NCBI RefSeq assembly: GCF_000210295.1
Contig: NC_026744.1
Span: 1,302,001 to 1,366,000, forward strand
Origin: Trypanosoma brucei gambiense DAL972
Taxonomy: Eukaryota; Euglenozoa; Kinetoplastea; Trypanosomatida; Trypanosomatidae
DNA: 64,000 nucleotides
Reading direction: 5' to 3'
Shown: piece after piece, positions 1 through 10,558 of the stretch
Numbering within the stretch: the stretch's first letter is position 1
Layout of the letters: the number at the start of each line of letters is the position of its first letter
The notes under the pieces: generated by a model
Database searches by the model: none
What the model saw: only the letters and a program-made list of their open reading frames with translations
Told to the model about the DNA's origin: nothing
Program-made: the position numbers and the translations under genes

Positions 1-26
1 GTGCGTGTGTGTGTGTGTGTGTGTGA
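1..26. repeat. (GT)n microsatellite
   Basis: An alternating GT tract opens the window. It lies in the region upstream of the first gene; positions 27-330 hold ordinary pyrimidine-biased leader sequence, including TTATTATTATTATCATTATC-type runs near 215-240, and no credible gene. Confidence 0.9.
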
Positions 27-330
27 GCCAGGTTGTTGCACCCTCAATTTTGTGATATATTCACTCTTGGCTCACGTTCACTTGACCATTCGCCAGTCCT
101 TGTGTGGGTGAAGCGCTGACGCTATCGAAGTGCATCATATGAGGTGTGCATTCCTCTACTTTTCGTTGGTCTGGGAATCCCTATTCTTTTCGGGTTCTCG
201 TCTTTCCACTTGCGTTATTATTATTATCATTATCATTGCTGCTGTCACTGCCTGTACTGTCAAAACTTCAAGCAACTGCTGCGATTTACTCTTTTTCATT
301 TGTTGTGGTGGTTAATTTAAGCAACCTCTA

Positions 331-1692
331 ATGTACCAGCCACTCCTTGAGGCACCTGCGGGGTCGCCTAGCGCTGTTGTGGGCGACAGGCTTATTGGTG
401 AAGCTGCGGGGTCCCTCTTTGGTGGTAGCGACCGTGCGGCCTTCGAGGCTCAAGGCGGTGCTTACTACCCACCGTGGCGTCCGGCGAATGCAAATGTAAT
501 ATCTGGCGGCAGGTACCGAGCAGCGGGGTCCGGCATAATGGCGACGTGGCAGCGATGGCCCTTGTATAGACTGAAAACGGTGCTACGGCCTCTTACATCA
601 TTGTTTCCTCTCCTGCGGGTGGTGTTTCCCTTCGCTGTGCCGGGTCAAGATAGGTGCCCGCAGCTGTGCGCAGCGGCGTTCGCTGAGCGTGTTACTGCTA
701 TCTCGTTTCATCCGGTACGCATGATATTGGCTGCTGCTGTGAATGAGGGTAACGACTGCTCGCGCGTTGTTGTGTATGATGTGGCAGAGGGGCGGGAGGA
801 GTGTGTTCTCACTCACGCTTTTCAGCGCCAAACTTGCTGCCTTGTGTGGAAGCCCTTGTCGCGTGATGTGCTTGCGGTCGGGTGTAACGGCGGTGTGCTG
901 TTGTGGAGCCTCACCTTTAACATGTCACCGGCTGGGCAGGCTGTGCTTGGCAATGGCAATCTCACTCATAGATCTGTTGTCAATGGTACAGAGAGTAGTG
1001 CACCGTATTGTCTTTTCTATCGCTGTGCGAAGAATGTAGTTGTTACATGCATACGGTTCTCGTGCCGTGATGGGCGTTACCTTGCCTGCGGTAGTGCGAA
1101 GCATGCCGCACTACACTTCCATGACATTCGGCTGCAACCGTCAAAGTCGCTCCTGTTGCGGAACGTATCAGTTGAGGGCGCAACGCAGGACGTGTTGTTT
1201 GCCGACGACGATTCTTTCGCAATTCGCTTGGTTTGTGGCACGAGTGTGTTGGTGCTGCTGCAATTTCCGAGTTGTACTGCCAATGTTGTGCCCACAGCAG
1301 CACCAGTGTTGGGTGTGACGAAGGCTCGAGGGCTTGGGCCCAATTATTTCTTTCTCCACTGTCATCACGTGGAGGGTGTGTTTGTGGCGCACATTAATCC
1401 ATTCGTCGGTGTGCATGTTATTGGTCTTATTTCAACAGGCATTCACCGTGGTGTCGGTGGTGCTGTACGGTGTGTTGCAAGCAGTGACAGGCGACTGTTC
1501 GTTGCGCTAGAGACTGGCCATCTGCTAGTCATGCATTACGGCCGGCGAGGTGTTTTCACCCTAATACCAGTAGGCACGGCAGAAATGGGCACTGAGTGCA
1601 TGGCAGTGTTTGATGGCTGCACGTATGGGTCGTTGCTTGCTGTTGTGGAAGCGGACCAGTCTGTGTCATTTGTTCCTGCGTATCATGCATAA
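331..1692 (+). CDS. ALADIN-like WD40 nucleoporin
   Basis: The 453-residue protein looks like a trypanosome ALADIN (AAAS) homologue, a WD40 nucleoporin of the nuclear pore complex. The best local evidence is around residues 165-195: CLVWKPLSRDVLAVGC followed by GVLLWSL, which matches the second WD blade of animal ALADIN (SLAWKPLS..VLAVAC...LIWTL). Further WD-like strands follow (ITCIRFS/RYLACGSAKHAALHFHDIR, VRCVASSDRRLFVAL). The N-terminal ~110 residues are glycine/proline-rich and poorly conserved. Human ALADIN has about 546 residues, so this form is shorter. The ATG at 331 follows a short AT-rich leader. Family assignment rests on motif recognition; a generic WD40 protein is the alternative. 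Confidence 0.72.
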   Translation: MYQPLLEAPAGSPSAVVGDRLIGEAAGSLFGGSDRAAFEAQGGAYYPPWRPANANVISGGRYRAAGSGIMATWQRWPLYRLKTVLRPLTSLFPLLRVVFPFAVPGQDRCPQLCAAAFAERVTAISFHPVRMILAAAVNEGNDCSRVVVYDVAEGREECVLTHAFQRQTCCLVWKPLSRDVLAVGCNGGVLLWSLTFNMSPAGQAVLGNGNLTHRSVVNGTESSAPYCLFYRCAKNVVVTCIRFSCRDGRYLACGSAKHAALHFHDIRLQPSKSLLLRNVSVEGATQDVLFADDDSFAIRLVCGTSVLVLLQFPSCTANVVPTAAPVLGVTKARGLGPNYFFLHCHHVEGVFVAHINPFVGVHVIGLISTGIHRGVGGAVRCVASSDRRLFVALETGHLLVMHYGRRGVFTLIPVGTAEMGTECMAVFDGCTYGSLLAVVEADQSVSFVPAYHA

Positions 1693-2619
1693 GAGGCCAC
1701 GATGATATTCGGGTGGAAGGATGGGGCTCAAGATTGAACGATGCCTACACCCCTTTTTTGCACAGAAAGACATGGTGGTTGGGGAAGGCGAATCACAGCA
1801 TAAGGTCTGAGGGGAACTAGGGACCAGGGTGTAAGGAGTTGAAGGAAGGTACTAGAGGCGGCTGCGTGTCTGCAAGTGCATGGGGACGTCTGGAATATGA
1901 GCAATAAGGGTTGATGTCGAGGCCGAATGGCGTGCAGGATGAGCAAGAAGTGTCTCTTCGATAAAAACACTGTATGAGATGATGTTTGTGATCATGAGCT
2001 CACAAGTAAAGCATTTCAACACTACACACCCCCACTTTTTACTTTTTATTAACAAGCATCTTTGTTTCGTACACATAGATGCGCTTTTGAGAGTACAAAT
2101 GCATCCCCTATGGGGGTGCATTGTTGTGTCTGCACGCTCCATGACTCTTCCTCTGATTGTTTGATGGCTTTGGTGTTGCCCGTCCTTCCCTTTTTATGCG
2201 TGTTAGCCCTTGTTTGTTACTTTACGGCTTTCGTCATAAGAGAAGTACATCCTGCCGTTATTGATCTCTCTGTATCTATGCCTGGTCGCGTTCAAGCACG
2301 TGCAAGCCATTTGTGTGCATCCCAGCACCCATTCCCCCCCCCCATATTGATGACTATGCATATTATCATCGGCATTCTTCTTTTTGGGTTTTCTAGGGGT
2401 GCACTTAAAGAAAGAGTTGCGAACCACAGAGGTGGGTAGTGTCCACTGTGCTGTCGGGAACTCGCAACCGCATTTGTACTCGCGTGTTAAGGCGCCGCTA
2501 CCACCAAACGGCGGCCACCGCTTTCGAGCCAACAACGGAAGGAGAAACTAGAGGAGAGAATACAAAGTGAAAGGCCCAGTTGTAACAGGGTGCCGTGGAC
2601 AATATATTACCACTAGAAA
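1693..2619. other. Intergenic region, no gene
   Basis: About 0.9 kb between the WD40 and coiled-coil genes. It holds a short inverted repeat (2098-2122), a run of eight or more C near 2335 and purine-rich sequence (2530-2565). Small open frames here overlap on both strands and have no recognisable composition. Confidence 0.7.
2098..2122. repeat. Short inverted repeat
   Basis: Arms aatgcatcccc and gggggtgcatt flank a 3-nt spacer, with one mismatch. It could fold as a hairpin in the 3' UTR of the WD40 gene or the leader of the next gene. Function unknown. Confidence 0.6.
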
Positions 2620-3519
2620 ATGTCGAATGCACTTGAGAGCATCACTGCGGCGACGCAGCTTCGGCGCGCGGTGATGGAGGCCCAGCGGGAGTTAGACGCC
2701 AAACGCGAGCTGTATTTGACCCGCATGGCCCGTGCGCATGAGATAGAGGAGACCATTGCGCAGGGCCGCGCGAAGCTGCAAGACAAACTTGTGCGATACT
2801 ACAAGTTTATTCAGGACAGCGAGGTGAAACGTTCTCGTGCCATGCGTAAGGCAGTTACGGAGGAGCGCATTCGCAAGGAACGTGAGGCGCAGGTAGAGGA
2901 ACTTACTAAAAAGCTTCAGAATCTGCACGATCGCAGCGAAGAGCTTCGAGGGTTATACGATGTATATTCGAGGTACCAACGTTACCTTGAGGAGGTGCTG
3001 CAGCGCAATGATAGTGACGAATATCAGGGGCCGCGCGACATCATACAGCGGTGGAACACACTGCATGAAAACACAAAGGTGTTGCAGCGGCGTAAAACGC
3101 AGTTAGAGGAAGAGCTTCTGAGGAACAAGAATGCTCTGAACGTGAAACGACAGCGAAAGAACAATGAGAGTGTACAACTGCAGAACCAACTTAATGAGTT
3201 GCAGGCGAGGTTTGGACAGCTCCAGAAGAATATTAAAATTAAACAGGACGAGCTTGAGCGGTGCATCAGTCAAAGAAGTACCACCTCACGTACCATTAGC
3301 CATGTGCGAATGGCTTGTAAGAACCTTTACGATCGCTGCATCACGTGGACAGCGCCGTACTCAGGCCGCGGTAAGTTTGAGTCCAGGGAGGCGGACGTGC
3401 TTTTTCAACTTCATGTTATTGGCGACTGCTTGCGTGACTTCCAGGACGTGATTGAGGCACACCATCAGCGACAGCAGCAACTGGCCTTGGCACGCGCCTC
3501 CAGAGATGATGACGCGTGA
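2620..3519 (+). CDS. CCDC42/CFAP73-family flagellar coiled-coil protein
   Basis: A 299-residue, charged, almost wholly coiled-coil protein. Residues ~15-160 follow the DUF4200 (CCDC42/CFAP73/MIA2) pattern: an N-terminal helix, then LVRYYKFIQDSEVKRSRAMRKA (compare the family's F.KFl.EnDaKR.RA), then YSRYQRYLEEVL and a DIIQRWNTL segment. Family members link inner dynein arms (the MIA complex) or act in sperm and flagellar assembly, so a flagellar axoneme role is likely. A second coiled coil (~165-245) and a basic C-terminus with Gln-rich end follow. The ATG at 2620 is preceded by a purine-rich leader. No transmembrane segment or signal is visible. Confidence 0.68.
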   Translation: MSNALESITAATQLRRAVMEAQRELDAKRELYLTRMARAHEIEETIAQGRAKLQDKLVRYYKFIQDSEVKRSRAMRKAVTEERIRKEREAQVEELTKKLQNLHDRSEELRGLYDVYSRYQRYLEEVLQRNDSDEYQGPRDIIQRWNTLHENTKVLQRRKTQLEEELLRNKNALNVKRQRKNNESVQLQNQLNELQARFGQLQKNIKIKQDELERCISQRSTTSRTISHVRMACKNLYDRCITWTAPYSGRGKFESREADVLFQLHVIGDCLRDFQDVIEAHHQRQQQLALARASRDDDA

Positions 3520-4160
3520 GACTGAAGGTGCACAGAGACATACGCGTTGATGGATATGACGCTCCTGAATATATGATTACTGTTGAGTCCGTGGCATAAG
3601 CATGGCGAAAGCGTCAGGCACGAGGCTATTTCCGAGCGACGACCGCCTTTCCTCTGTACCATGCCTGGTGAAGAGGGCCGAAGGAAGAGAAAAGATAGGC
3701 ACTGGTGGGCTTGTATATATATATTTATCTATTTAGTCGTTGCTGCAGCTTTTGTTACCGCACGTGGGGATGTATGGATGAATACTGTGTTTGGCAATGA
3801 TACCTACACTGAACTCTGTATCAATACTGGAGAAAGTTTTATTTTTCTGCGTCTGTGGTCGTTGGTGGGATTGTGCGTTTGGGGCCTTTCTACACTTTTT
3901 GTTGACGTTTTCTCTCTCTCTATACCTTGTTCTTTTCGCCTCTTATCCTCTGAAATGGCGTATTCACTTCGGAAAAGAAAAGTGTGGGGAAAGGAAGTAA
4001 AGCAGTCAGAGAAGAGGAAGGGGTCCGCACCCAACCCAAATCGCAGCGGGGCAGTGGCCGACGTGCGTTTTGCAGTGTCGCCGTTATTACCTCCACAGGA
4101 GCACTGGCAGTTGAACAAAAGGAGCAACAGTTGATCACATTCAGCTTTGGTGTGCAGTGA
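3520..4160. other. Intergenic region, no gene
   Basis: Holds a TATATATATTTAT stretch near 3713 and pyrimidine-rich sequence at 3896-3945, the likely trans-splicing signal for the RING gene. A 183-codon open frame here starts at TTG, has intergenic composition and is not called. Confidence 0.6.
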
Positions 4161-5030
4161 ATGATGACGTACCGGCCGTGCTGTATTGTTTGCTGCTCAG
4201 ACTGCGATACGGATGGTATCTTCACAAGTTGTCAACACTTCATATGTCCCCGCTGTGCTGGGCGTTATCCTCCGGGTCAATGTCCACGTTGCCGGAAACC
4301 CTGTAAGGCCGTGAAGGCAGGTCCTGCCCTGCCGAAGGAAGTTGCCGACCGCGTTTCACATAACCCGCAGCATCTGTTGCAGCTGGCAGCACAGGCCCTT
4401 GACTTTCAACGGCGACAGGAGCAGCAGTCCCTACAGCGGTTGCGGGAGCTAGTGACAACGCTGAATCAGAGCAACCGAAGCATGGCGTCACAGATTAGTG
4501 CCGCAAAGGCAGAGCGAGAGGAATTACTTACCACTATCAAACAATTGCAAAGACAATTGTATACCCAGCAACAGCAACAGAGCCAGCAGCAACTTCAGCT
4601 TCACACTTCTCAACGAACGTCGGATGTTCCGGCGATCAGTAATGACGGAAGAAGCTGTGGCGTGACAACATATAATGGAGGTGTGGCGGCCGCCGTGAAG
4701 CGGTCCACGCCCGTTCATGCCAGTGGCCCGCCCGGTTTCACAAATGGTGCACCGGCTGCCCGGGGTTGGCTTTCGTCTCCAGCCCCATCCAATGGAGCTG
4801 CCGATGCCTTCACACCACTTGGCTGGGGTCAGTCAAAGCGGTCACGCGAGGAAGGTCCGCAGACACCAACAAACACTGAGCAGACGCGCTTCCGCCTCGC
4901 AACACCGGCGATTACATTGCGCAATGTACTTACGGGATCACGGGAGACCACCCCGCGGAATCGTATGGATTGCGTTGGTACTATGGCACCTCCCAGGCCC
5001 CTGCAGAGTCTTTTGTGCCGTGGCCCGTAA
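4161..5030 (+). CDS. RING finger plus coiled-coil protein, RNF212/Zip3-like
   Basis: A 289-residue protein with an N-terminal C3HC4 RING: Cys8, Cys11, Cys24, His26, Cys29, Cys32, Cys41 and Cys44. A coiled coil follows at about 65-145 (starts ALDFQRRQEQQSLQRL, ends in a Gln-rich run), then a Ser/Pro/Thr-rich disordered tail with TP sites. This order (small RING, one coiled coil, phosphorylatable tail) and local matches (TSCQHFICPRC, CPRCRKPCKAV, LDFQ) resemble the RNF212/ZHP-3/Zip3 family of meiotic SUMO or ubiquitin E3 ligases that mark crossover sites. The meiotic assignment is inference; a generic RING E3 remains possible. Confidence 0.62.
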   Translation: MMTYRPCCIVCCSDCDTDGIFTSCQHFICPRCAGRYPPGQCPRCRKPCKAVKAGPALPKEVADRVSHNPQHLLQLAAQALDFQRRQEQQSLQRLRELVTTLNQSNRSMASQISAAKAEREELLTTIKQLQRQLYTQQQQQSQQQLQLHTSQRTSDVPAISNDGRSCGVTTYNGGVAAAVKRSTPVHASGPPGFTNGAPAARGWLSSPAPSNGAADAFTPLGWGQSKRSREEGPQTPTNTEQTRFRLATPAITLRNVLTGSRETTPRNRMDCVGTMAPPRPLQSLLCRGP

Positions 5031-6034
5031 GGGTGTGTGTGTGTGTGTGTGGAGGGAAAAGAGGTTTATTCGCCATTGCAGGGGGGCATTGATGCCTTCT
5101 CACAAAATCAAGGTTGGTGAATGCACACCTGATCAAAGGCCATCAACTTTTCCACTTTTGAAATAATACTATCTTATTGATGTTGTTACTCCTTTGTTTT
5201 GTTTTCATGATGTATTCCCTCTTGTGGAACATTTATGTTTATTTTCACTCCTCGTCACTACCATAACATCAGTGCAAACCCACATGGACGCCGCATTTGC
5301 CCAACAGTGTGGCGAGGTCCGCTCTACAGTACCTGTGGGATGTCAACTGTTTTACTTGTTGGTCATCGTTTCCGTGATTTGCTATATTGTTCTGTCATTG
5401 TCACTCTGCTCCTTTTTCTTGCCAACATGAAACTTCTATTTGTCCCCTTCTCAATCCAGCTTGTCCCCTGACCTCGATAATGAGAAGGGAGAGGTCATAA
5501 AGTTCATATCATTGCACCTTGTCGCGCTCTCCCTTAATTATCCCTTATGACCTCTTTCTTCTTTCCCCCGTGCTGTCGTGCTCTCAATCTCTCATTGCAA
5601 CCGAACTTCGCTTCCTTCCGTTCATTCCTTACTTCTATCGGGGATTAAGCAATAAACCAGAAAACAAATATATTGCAAGACTTGGTTGCTCTTATCGGCA
5701 GGGGCTGCTACTTTTTTTACGATTGCAGCTGTCACAAGGTTCCTTCACCGACTGTTGTTCATATTACTCCGTAGCATTGTCGAGAGCTTGTGCTTACGGT
5801 GTAGCTTAATTGACGGCCGCGCGCATTAGCAGTTGAAGTAAGAAATTTCTGCCCTTCCCCTTCCCTGCTCACCCCCTTTTTTTTCTTTCTTGACATTCCA
5901 CTCACCTTTCCTCGGGTGCACACATTTAAGGAGGAACGTAGGGGAAAAGGTGTGAGCTAGAGTGGACAAACGTCCCCCCCTTTTTGGCGTACATCAATCT
6001 ATTACATAGTGAGCTGGATAACTTTCTCTTGTCC
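5031..6034. other. Intergenic region, no gene
   Basis: About 1 kb. A GT microsatellite follows the RING gene stop (5035-5051). Pyrimidine-rich blocks at 5560-5640 and 5850-5905 are likely splicing signals for the Rab gene. Open frames are short and low complexity. Confidence 0.65.
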
Positions 6035-6646
6035 ATGTCTGTGAAGACGCTTGCCGCCCCAACAAAGAAGTACAAAATTGTCCTTTTGGGCGATAGCGGT
6101 GTTGGTAAATCATCCCTCGTACAGCGGCTCGCGAAGAATGAGTGGTGCGACAACCAAAACTCAACGGTAGGCGCGTCTTTCCTCCGGTATGTGTGTACTG
6201 TAGGGGATACAGCTGTAAACTTTGATATTTGGGACACTGCCGGTCAGGAACGCTACAAAAGTCTGGCATCCATGTATTACCGGGGCGCTGCTGCTGCACT
6301 TGTGGTGTATGAAATCCCGTCATGGGAAACATTTGAGCGAGCGAAACATTGGGTGCGGGAACTCGCAACTAACTCACCCGAGACAATTGTCATACTTGTA
6401 GGAAATAAAAGCGACCTAAGGGGGACTAGCGGTTGTGTGAGTAGTGAAGAGGCGGCAACATATGCCCGGGAACTCAATTTGCTGTTCAGTGAAGCGAGTG
6501 CAAAAGACGGTAGTGGTGTAAGTGAAGTATTCATGCAGATTGCGCAGCGGCTTGTAGCGTCGAATAATAATAACACTGTTCATAGCGGTGGTGTGTTGGG
6601 AGGTCAGCCGAATTCCACTAGGCGAAGTTCCGGTTGCTGTGGTTGA
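6035..6646 (+). CDS. RAB5B: Rab5-type small GTPase
   Basis: A 203-residue Rab GTPase of the early endosome. It has the P-loop GDSGVGKS (19-26), a switch I with STVGASF, the switch II [20 protein letters not shown] (close to the Rab5 signature [20 protein letters not shown]), the guanine-binding NKSD and the EASAK motif. The catalytic Gln of AGQE is present. The C-terminus ends SSGCCG, so the prenylated cysteines are followed by a single Gly. An in-frame ATG exists at 5984, but starting there would add 17 residues absent from Rab5 proteins, so I use 6035. T. brucei has two Rab5 paralogues; RAB5B is chosen from the recollected gene neighbourhood and is less certain than the Rab5 class. Confidence 0.85.
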   Translation: [203 protein letters not shown]

Positions 6647-8786
6647 AGCACTGCATGTTGTTGATTTCCGTTAGAGTGTTTTCGAACTCACTCACTCATG
6701 AGCGAGTTGAGTGGGTGTGTGAGTTCTTTTTTTTCTTTTCTTTTCTTCATCTGATTTGTTTTCTTTCATGGGAGAAGTGGTTTTCAAAGAGTGGAAGAAG
6801 AAGAAAGGATCGAGGAGGGTGAGGAAATTTCGTTAAGGGTTTTAGTTGTCCGCGTTTGGACCTTACTTTTTTGTTCTCACTCTCTTTCTTGTTTCACTTT
6901 GTTTTTTTTTCCTTCGTTTTACTCTTAGTTGGTGGTGTATTGTTTGTCGTGAACCTCACCTCTAAGACGCGCGGCATCCTTCTCTTTACCTCTCACCACC
7001 GCTCGCGGGCTTATCTTTTTCTTGTTTTTTTTTTGTTTCGAGCCTTCTTGTTCCGCCATCATCATTATTATTGTTGTTATTATTCCTACTTCTTCCACTA
7101 GTGTTTTTACCACTTTCATTGTTTTTTTTTTTTGCGGTGCCGCTAATGCGTTTGGTTCATTACCGTTTCATAACTCATGCCCACATAACACCAATGAACT
7201 TTTGCCGTTTTGTTGTTGTAAAGAGAGGAAAACAGAAGAAGAAGAAAATGAAAACGTGATGAAGGCTGAAACAAAACAGTGAGAGGCGATGTACCACCAG
7301 AGGTTGAGAAGGAACAGGAATAGAAACGATAATGTGATGTTGAGGGTAACCGCCACAAGTAGTTATAACTTTTGAGAGGGTAAACATAAAGAGAAGGGAA
7401 GGGATAACAAGAGCTGATTTTCAAGAAAATAAATGCGCTTGTGTGCATGTGTATGTACTGGTGTCCCTCACTCCCTATCCCTTTCTCTTTCTTTGTGGAG
7501 GTACTTAAGGAATTGGAGTTGTAGATACAAATATGAGAGAAGAGGGAGGCAAAAAAAAAAAAAAAAAGAAAGAAACGGCTTTGAATTACCCACGATACAT
7601 GCATTCGTGTTCTGCCGAACTTCGCCTTCTCTTATGTGTTCAATTTCCCCTCGCTTCATTTCCATCCGTTTTGGTTCACTTTGCTTTTTTTTTCTTTGTT
7701 ATGTATAGGTACCGCCTTTAAGTGTTTTTGCGTTTGGGTGCACGGCCATCCTGTGCGATCTGCGAGTTGTTTCTGTTGCATCCGGAGGAAGACCGCGCAT
7801 TTCAGATTGTTATATTCATCTTTGCTTGTATCTCTCTCTCCCTCTCAAACACGTAAATACATGTATGCCTCCCCCTTTATTAAGATTGTTTTATTCGTTT
7901 CACTGTTACTCTTCCTGTCCGAATACAGTAACTTTAGACTTCTCTTTTTTTTTTCTCAAGAAAATTCATTTTATGACGCGACAGTGAGACGGGTACTCAA
8001 ACTCTCACAGGTGTGTGCATTTAACATAGGGTTATTTTATATTGTTATGGCGTTTATGTGGTAATTTGTTACAAGTCAGCCGACAACCACTTAGTTTTAA
8101 TTGCACGTGTTTTTGTGGGTCCTGGGTTTCAAAAAAGGAATTGCGAATTTTTGCTCCTCCAACATGTGGTTTCCACCAAATGTGTAGCGATACCCACATG
8201 TTTCGGACGCCAGAGTACTCGGGGGTGTGGGAGTGGTTTCGACCAAAAAAGTGCGACGAGCGGGGGCCAAAGGACGTGCATGTCAGTATGTTGGAACTGA
8301 TGCAACTGATTTCATATTTTCTACCTCAGTGAATATCTTGACTTACGTATTTTCACTCACACTTCTGTCGCCCTCACCAATACATCGTTGCCTTGTCTTT
8401 CGATGATTGAAAGTGTTGGATGGGTTTAAGTGAAAGGGGCGGCTGATACTTGTCCTTGTGTTGATACTTTTGTGGGATTGAAGAATTCGACCATGTGGTA
8501 GATTCCGGAGGGCACCGCATGAATTTCCCACACCAGCACAAAAATCGGCATCGTTGATGTTTAAATTGTTTGTCTAACGGATTGGCGTTGCGCCTGCTCA
8601 CCACCTCCCCTCCCACGTCTGCAAGTAACTCATTTGTGTCTCTGCTCCTGTCTATTCGTTGCTATTTCTCTCCCTTTTTTTTTCTGTTTCGTTTGCCTTT
8701 GTTACCACCCACTTGGCTTTCCATCTTTCTTTGGATCCTCTTCAAAATGGTGGAACGAAAAGAAAGGAAGTGGGAACCCGCGACTG
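6647..8786. other. Long intergenic or UTR region, low complexity
   Basis: About 2.1 kb without a credible gene. It alternates T/C-rich blocks (6725-6770, 6865-6930, 7010-7140) with purine-rich blocks (7215-7400, 7530-7580, including A17). The pyrimidine tract at 8655-8735 probably supplies the acceptor for the TPR gene. Many overlapping short frames are composition artefacts. Confidence 0.65.
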
Positions 8787-9620
8787 ATGCCATCAGTGTT
8801 GGTCTTCCTGCGGGATGCACTCGCTCACTACGAGTCGGGTGAGTTATGTACCGCCCGACAGGCGGCAGAAGAGGCTCTTCATGCCGCACAGCCGCACGAA
8901 CACGAAGCGTTCGCGGATTCATTGCTTCTTTTGGGGAACATTAGTGCTGCGGAGGGCGACTTCATTACGGCAGAGCGGTACGCTGCAACGTGTAGTTGCT
9001 ACGTTGAGGAACATTTGGGCCCGCAACACAATGGAGCCGCCGTGGTGAGGCTTAACCGGGCTATATTTTTGTTAGAGAGCCTTCGTGTGCAATCCGTTAC
9101 CACCGTGGCAGTTGTGGAGGAGGCGCATGCGCTTCTGCTGGAGGCGGAGCAGCTCCTTGTGAATGTTTGTCATGTGGGGCGACTGGTGTTAGCGGAGGTG
9201 CTTCATAACATCGGGGTGTGTTGCGCACTTCTTGGGCGTTATGTTGCAGCCTTAACGGCGTACATGCGGTCCATGCAAATACGCGTAAGGTTTAAGGATG
9301 CTGCGAGGGTTACGGATCTTAAACTCGCCTTGACAATGGAGCAGGTAGCACTGCTTTACCGTTTAATGGATGAGCCAAAGCGGCAGGAAGCCGCGCTGCT
9401 GATGGAAGTCGTAGCCTCAACCCGCAGGCAACTTCTCGGCCCACATCATCCACTTTTAGCCGCAGCTGTTCTTGCGCAGGGTGTCATTGCTGCTGAACTC
9501 GGCCAGCGGTGTCGGGCGCAATCATTTCTTCGCAACGCCCTTGAAATGTTTTTGAGCCTTTACGGCAAGGAATCGTTCCAACTCCAATGCGCGGAGCGGC
9601 TGCTCGCTGAAGTATCGTGA
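8787..9620 (+). CDS. TPR-repeat protein
   Basis: A 277-residue helical-repeat protein. Consecutive TPR-like pairs can be read: FLRDALAHYESGELCTARQ, ADSLLLLGNISAAEGDFITAERYA, VLHNIGVCCALLGRYVAALTAY and LLAAAVLAQGVIAAELGQR, with the G/A-rich helix A and bulky helix B pattern. The spacing and the phrase LGPQHNGAAVVRLNRA and LGPHHPLLAAAV resemble kinesin-light-chain-type TPRs. The open frame extends upstream only through a TTG at 8634 inside a polypyrimidine tract, so the ATG at 8787 is preferred. No catalytic domain is visible. Probably a scaffold; partner unknown. Confidence 0.72.
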   Translation: MPSVLVFLRDALAHYESGELCTARQAAEEALHAAQPHEHEAFADSLLLLGNISAAEGDFITAERYAATCSCYVEEHLGPQHNGAAVVRLNRAIFLLESLRVQSVTTVAVVEEAHALLLEAEQLLVNVCHVGRLVLAEVLHNIGVCCALLGRYVAALTAYMRSMQIRVRFKDAARVTDLKLALTMEQVALLYRLMDEPKRQEAALLMEVVASTRRQLLGPHHPLLAAAVLAQGVIAAELGQRCRAQSFLRNALEMFLSLYGKESFQLQCAERLLAEVS

Positions 9621-10558
9621 GGGCCTGTCATACGTTGCGGGGTCATAAGCATAGAACAAACACAATTATATAAATCCATACATGCGTACATTGGTTTAAA
9701 TGCATTTCCTTCGATCCCCTGCATATCCATGTATATATATATATATATATATATACATACGTATTTTATTTATTTACATCTTCACTTCCTGTTCAAATAC
9801 GTACTAAGGGGAGGATGCTGGGAACAGGAACAACGGTGGAACAATTCCTTTGCCCTTTTTGTTACTTATCTTTGCGTTTCTCCCTCATTGTGTGTTGGTG
9901 CTGCGTGTCCCATCCATTTGTTTGTCACATCCTTCTCTTGCGATATATATATATATATATATATATTTATTTATGTATGCTTGTGTTCAGTTCTTTACCT
10001 TCTCCCTTTTTTTTCTCTTGTATTTTGTGCTCCTCCTTTTTTTTTCACACTTGCTCTGTGTATCATTCAACGAGGTGGTAAAAACGAAAACACACACAAA
10101 AAAAAAGAAAAAAAAGGAAAGGTGAAAACAATTTCAAGGGAAATCAAGTACAACACACCCTATTACCATCGTTATCATTATTGTTGCTTAACACCGCAAA
10201 AAACAAGAAAAGTGAAAAAAAAAAGACTCTGGCACCTAGGCGGATTTGAAAGACCAACAGGAAGGTGAGGAAAAGTAAAACAAATACAAAGGTGGACTAC
10301 ATATTTTTGATTGTGTACGACCGAAAGGATACTGTGAATCAAACGCCTTTAGGGGAAAAGAAATATAGGGAGACTCAGTGATTTTTAATATATATATATA
10401 TATTCAAGGAAAAAGGCATAGGTTGAAAGGGGAAAGAAAAAGAAAAGGGTTGGGGACGAAAAAGTTTTTTTTTAAAAAAAAACTAAGACAAAACAACGAA
10501 ATAAAACCAGAAGGGTAGTTTTTCCTTTGTTTTCTTTTCTGTTTGTTTTCTGGTTTCC
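9621..10558. other. Intergenic region with TA microsatellites
   Basis: Contains TA repeats at 9732-9755, 9944-9966 and 10389-10403, a pyrimidine-rich region (9995-10055), A-rich blocks (10098-10125) and, next to PKAR, a perfect T9A9 palindrome at 10465-10482. No gene seen. Confidence 0.7.
10465..10482. repeat. T9A9 palindrome upstream of PKAR
   Basis: Nine T followed directly by nine A, 76 nt before the PKAR ATG, close to AG dinucleotides that could serve as trans-splice acceptors. Similar TnAn palindromes sit upstream of other genes in this window. Confidence 0.7.

Noticed and set aside
3583..4134. 183-codon frame between the CCDC42-like and RING genes
   Set aside because: Begins at TTG, crosses a TA-rich stretch and the probable splice tract of the RING gene, and matches no family pattern.
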